From: Neofusicoccum parvum
Taxonomy: Eukaryota > Ascomycota > Dothideomycetes > Botryosphaeriales > Botryosphaeriaceae
Assembly (NCBI GenBank): GCA_020912385.1
Contig: CP087206.1
Span: 1,116,001-1,180,000, forward strand
DNA length: 64,000 nucleotides
Direction of reading: 5' to 3'
The notes beneath the pieces are model-generated. The model was not told the DNA's origin, searched no databases, and worked only from the letters and a program-made list of their open reading frames with translations. A program made the translations under genes and the position numbers. Every line of letters starts with the position of its first letter. The first letter of the stretch is position 1. Shown piece by piece: positions 62,848-64,000 of this stretch.

Positions 62848-64000
62848 ATGTCATCCGCTCCTCCTGCTCCGGATAATACCTCGCCTTCCACCCCGGTGAG
62901 ATCCCATAGGGTCTCCCAGGATCATCGCAATGCCTCGTCGCCGCCCTCGCCCGACGGGGATGCGAAGGTGACACCAAAGACGCTCTCGCAGACGGGCCGC
63001 TCCAGGACCGCCCCCCTCTCGCTCGAGTCGCTGTATCCTGCCGCCGGTCCCCAGCTGTCGGAGCGCGACAGCATCTTCGCGACCAACTACATAACCACCG
63101 ACAGCCCCGCCGACTCGCCCAGCCTGCAGCCGCGCCCCGAGTCCAGCAGTGGCCCCGCCGACCCGCAAGAGCAAGACCAGCCGCACGCCATGGCAGAGGT
63201 CTCGCCCATGCGGAAGCTGGTCGACCCGCCGCTGCTCCGCCAGGCCCATCACCACCATCTCTACTCGCCCGCCAATGCCTCGTCGCCACTGGACCACTCC
63301 ACCTTCGCCCATGAATACCACAAGCTCAAGCACAACAGCGCTAGCCTGCACAACGACGATCCGCAGCTGCATCTTAGCGGTCATTTCATAACGCAAATCC
63401 TGGGCAGCGGCAGGACCGAGCCTACAACACAACAAGACACCACTCCTGCATTCGCCGTCGCCGTCGCCATTGATTCGCCCCACGACCGCTCCGACAGCCC
63501 GCGTGAGACCACGCCTGCTCACGATTCATTGGACGCAGACGAGAGAGTGCGCTATCGGTCGTGGCGGGAAGGGAAGCCAATACTGAGCATGACGGCGCAA
63601 CAAACTGTCAAGGAAGCAACCAACACACGGGTGGACAAGAAGATCGAGGCCACTCTCCCAAAAGCAGAGCCAAATCCTGTCGCTGCCCGCAGTCGAAAGG
63701 CCAGTCACTATCTGGGACTCTTCAAAGAAAACGAAGCGGCGCAGGAGCAAAAGAAACGTGACGAGCGAGCGAAAGAACGTACGAGCGAAGCCACGATCGC
63801 TGAGGGCCGAGATGAAGCAGCAACTGACCCCGAGGCGAGGACACCGGCGGCCGAGCAAATAGGCGATAAGGTCGGCACACCTATCCGCGACGATCGGCGC
63901 CCAGACGCATCAATCTCGCCAAGAAAATCATTACTGCCGCTTGACCCGATCAGCAATCGTCGTCGTACAGAAGTCGAAGAAGAGGCTACCAGCATCTCCG
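62848..64000 (+). CDS. N-terminal part of a large disordered protein (runs off the end)
   Basis: The frame from the ATG at 62848 is open to the window end, 384 codons with no stop. It begins MSSAPPAPDNTSPSTPVRS. The sequence is Ser/Pro/Asp/His-rich with SPLDHSTFAHEYHKLKHNS near residues 145-165 and ARSRKASHYLGLFKENEA near 285-305. These two blocks stand out as ordered islands likely to be conserved. From memory the second resembles the N-terminal part of fungal inositol hexakisphosphate kinases (KCS1), but the catalytic domain would lie beyond the window, so this is only a guess. A Lys/Glu-rich helix follows (EQKKRDERAKERTSEA). The start is the first in-frame ATG of the open stretch; an intron in the 5' UTR cannot be excluded. 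Confidence 0.75.
   Translation, partial: MSSAPPAPDNTSPSTPVRSHRVSQDHRNASSPPSPDGDAKVTPKTLSQTGRSRTAPLSLESLYPAAGPQLSERDSIFATNYITTDSPADSPSLQPRPESSSGPADPQEQDQPHAMAEVSPMRKLVDPPLLRQAHHHHLYSPANASSPLDHSTFAHEYHKLKHNSASLHNDDPQLHLSGHFITQILGSGRTEPTTQQDTTPAFAVAVAIDSPHDRSDSPRETTPAHDSLDADERVRYRSWREGKPILSMTAQQTVKEATNTRVDKKIEATLPKAEPNPVAARSRKASHYLGLFKENEAAQEQKKRDERAKERTSEATIAEGRDEAATDPEARTPAAEQIGDKVGTPIRDDRRPDASISPRKSLLPLDPISNRRRTEVEEEATSIS

Noticed and set aside
62171..63289. 372-codon minus-strand frame at the right end
   Set aside because: Arg/Ala/Pro-rich, antisense to the start of the right-end gene, no recognisable domain.
1..64000. Secondary metabolite cluster, CRISPR array, prophage or intact transposon
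   Set aside because: No backbone biosynthetic enzymes, spaced repeat array, phage genes, transposase or reverse transcriptase were found; the gene content is housekeeping and signalling.

Overview
The window is a GC-rich stretch of nuclear DNA from a filamentous ascomycete (Pezizomycotina). This is an inference from several things: many short introns (mostly 44-103 nt) with GTRNGT-like donors and CTRAY branch points, intron-bearing tRNAs, and a gene set typical of moulds (SSK2-type HOG MAPKKK, CRO1, CBM18 chitin deacetylase, MEP2-type ammonium permease, SPX-ankyrin-GDPD protein). A dothideomycete seems plausible but I cannot prove the class. I resolved 16 complete protein genes, two partial genes at the ends, and two tRNA-Ile(AAT) genes. 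Gene models were built by hand from splice sites and reading frames; exon coordinates are in each entry.

Layout. 1-149: tail of an unknown gene. 2373-9984: convergent phosphate-metabolism pair, endopolyphosphatase PPN1 (+) and glycerophosphodiesterase GDE1 (-). 11959-12062 and 21318-21420: two tRNA-Ile genes in inverted orientation, sharing about 150-190 nt of 5' flank, enclosing an AT-hook/UBA nuclear protein (12965-15449) and a secreted four-CBM18 chitin deacetylase (17787-19912). An AT-rich island lies beside the second tRNA. 22110-25746: divergent CRO1 (myosin chaperone) and CPD1 (cyclic phosphodiesterase). 26711-30050: a 2EXR-like protein and argininosuccinate synthase ARG1. 30051-34308: SSK2 MAPKKK. 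38552-42479: ammonium permease MEP2 followed by splicing factor CUS2. 43001-44233: small-ectodomain membrane protein. 48410-50624: PUF6. 51403-52338 and 55554-57120: two conserved-looking proteins of unknown function. 59473-60319: PPOX-fold flavoprotein-like gene with a C-terminal membrane segment. 62848-end: start of a large Ser/Pro/Asp-rich protein. Several intergenic stretches of 2-4 kb hold no gene I can support.

How genes may relate. PPN1 and GDE1 both release phosphate or phosphate esters, and GDE1 carries an SPX sensor domain. CPD1 acts on a by-product of tRNA splicing, and both tRNAs here contain introns. ARG1 and MEP2 both serve nitrogen metabolism. These are functional connections only; the region is not a metabolic cluster.

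The most striking observation is in GDE1. The catalytic E-x-D motif of its phosphodiesterase domain is split across three exons, and the middle one is only 4 nt long. Skipping that microexon, or retaining either flanking intron, gives an immediate stop and an SPX-ankyrin protein without the enzyme domain, similar in plan to a PHO81-like regulator.
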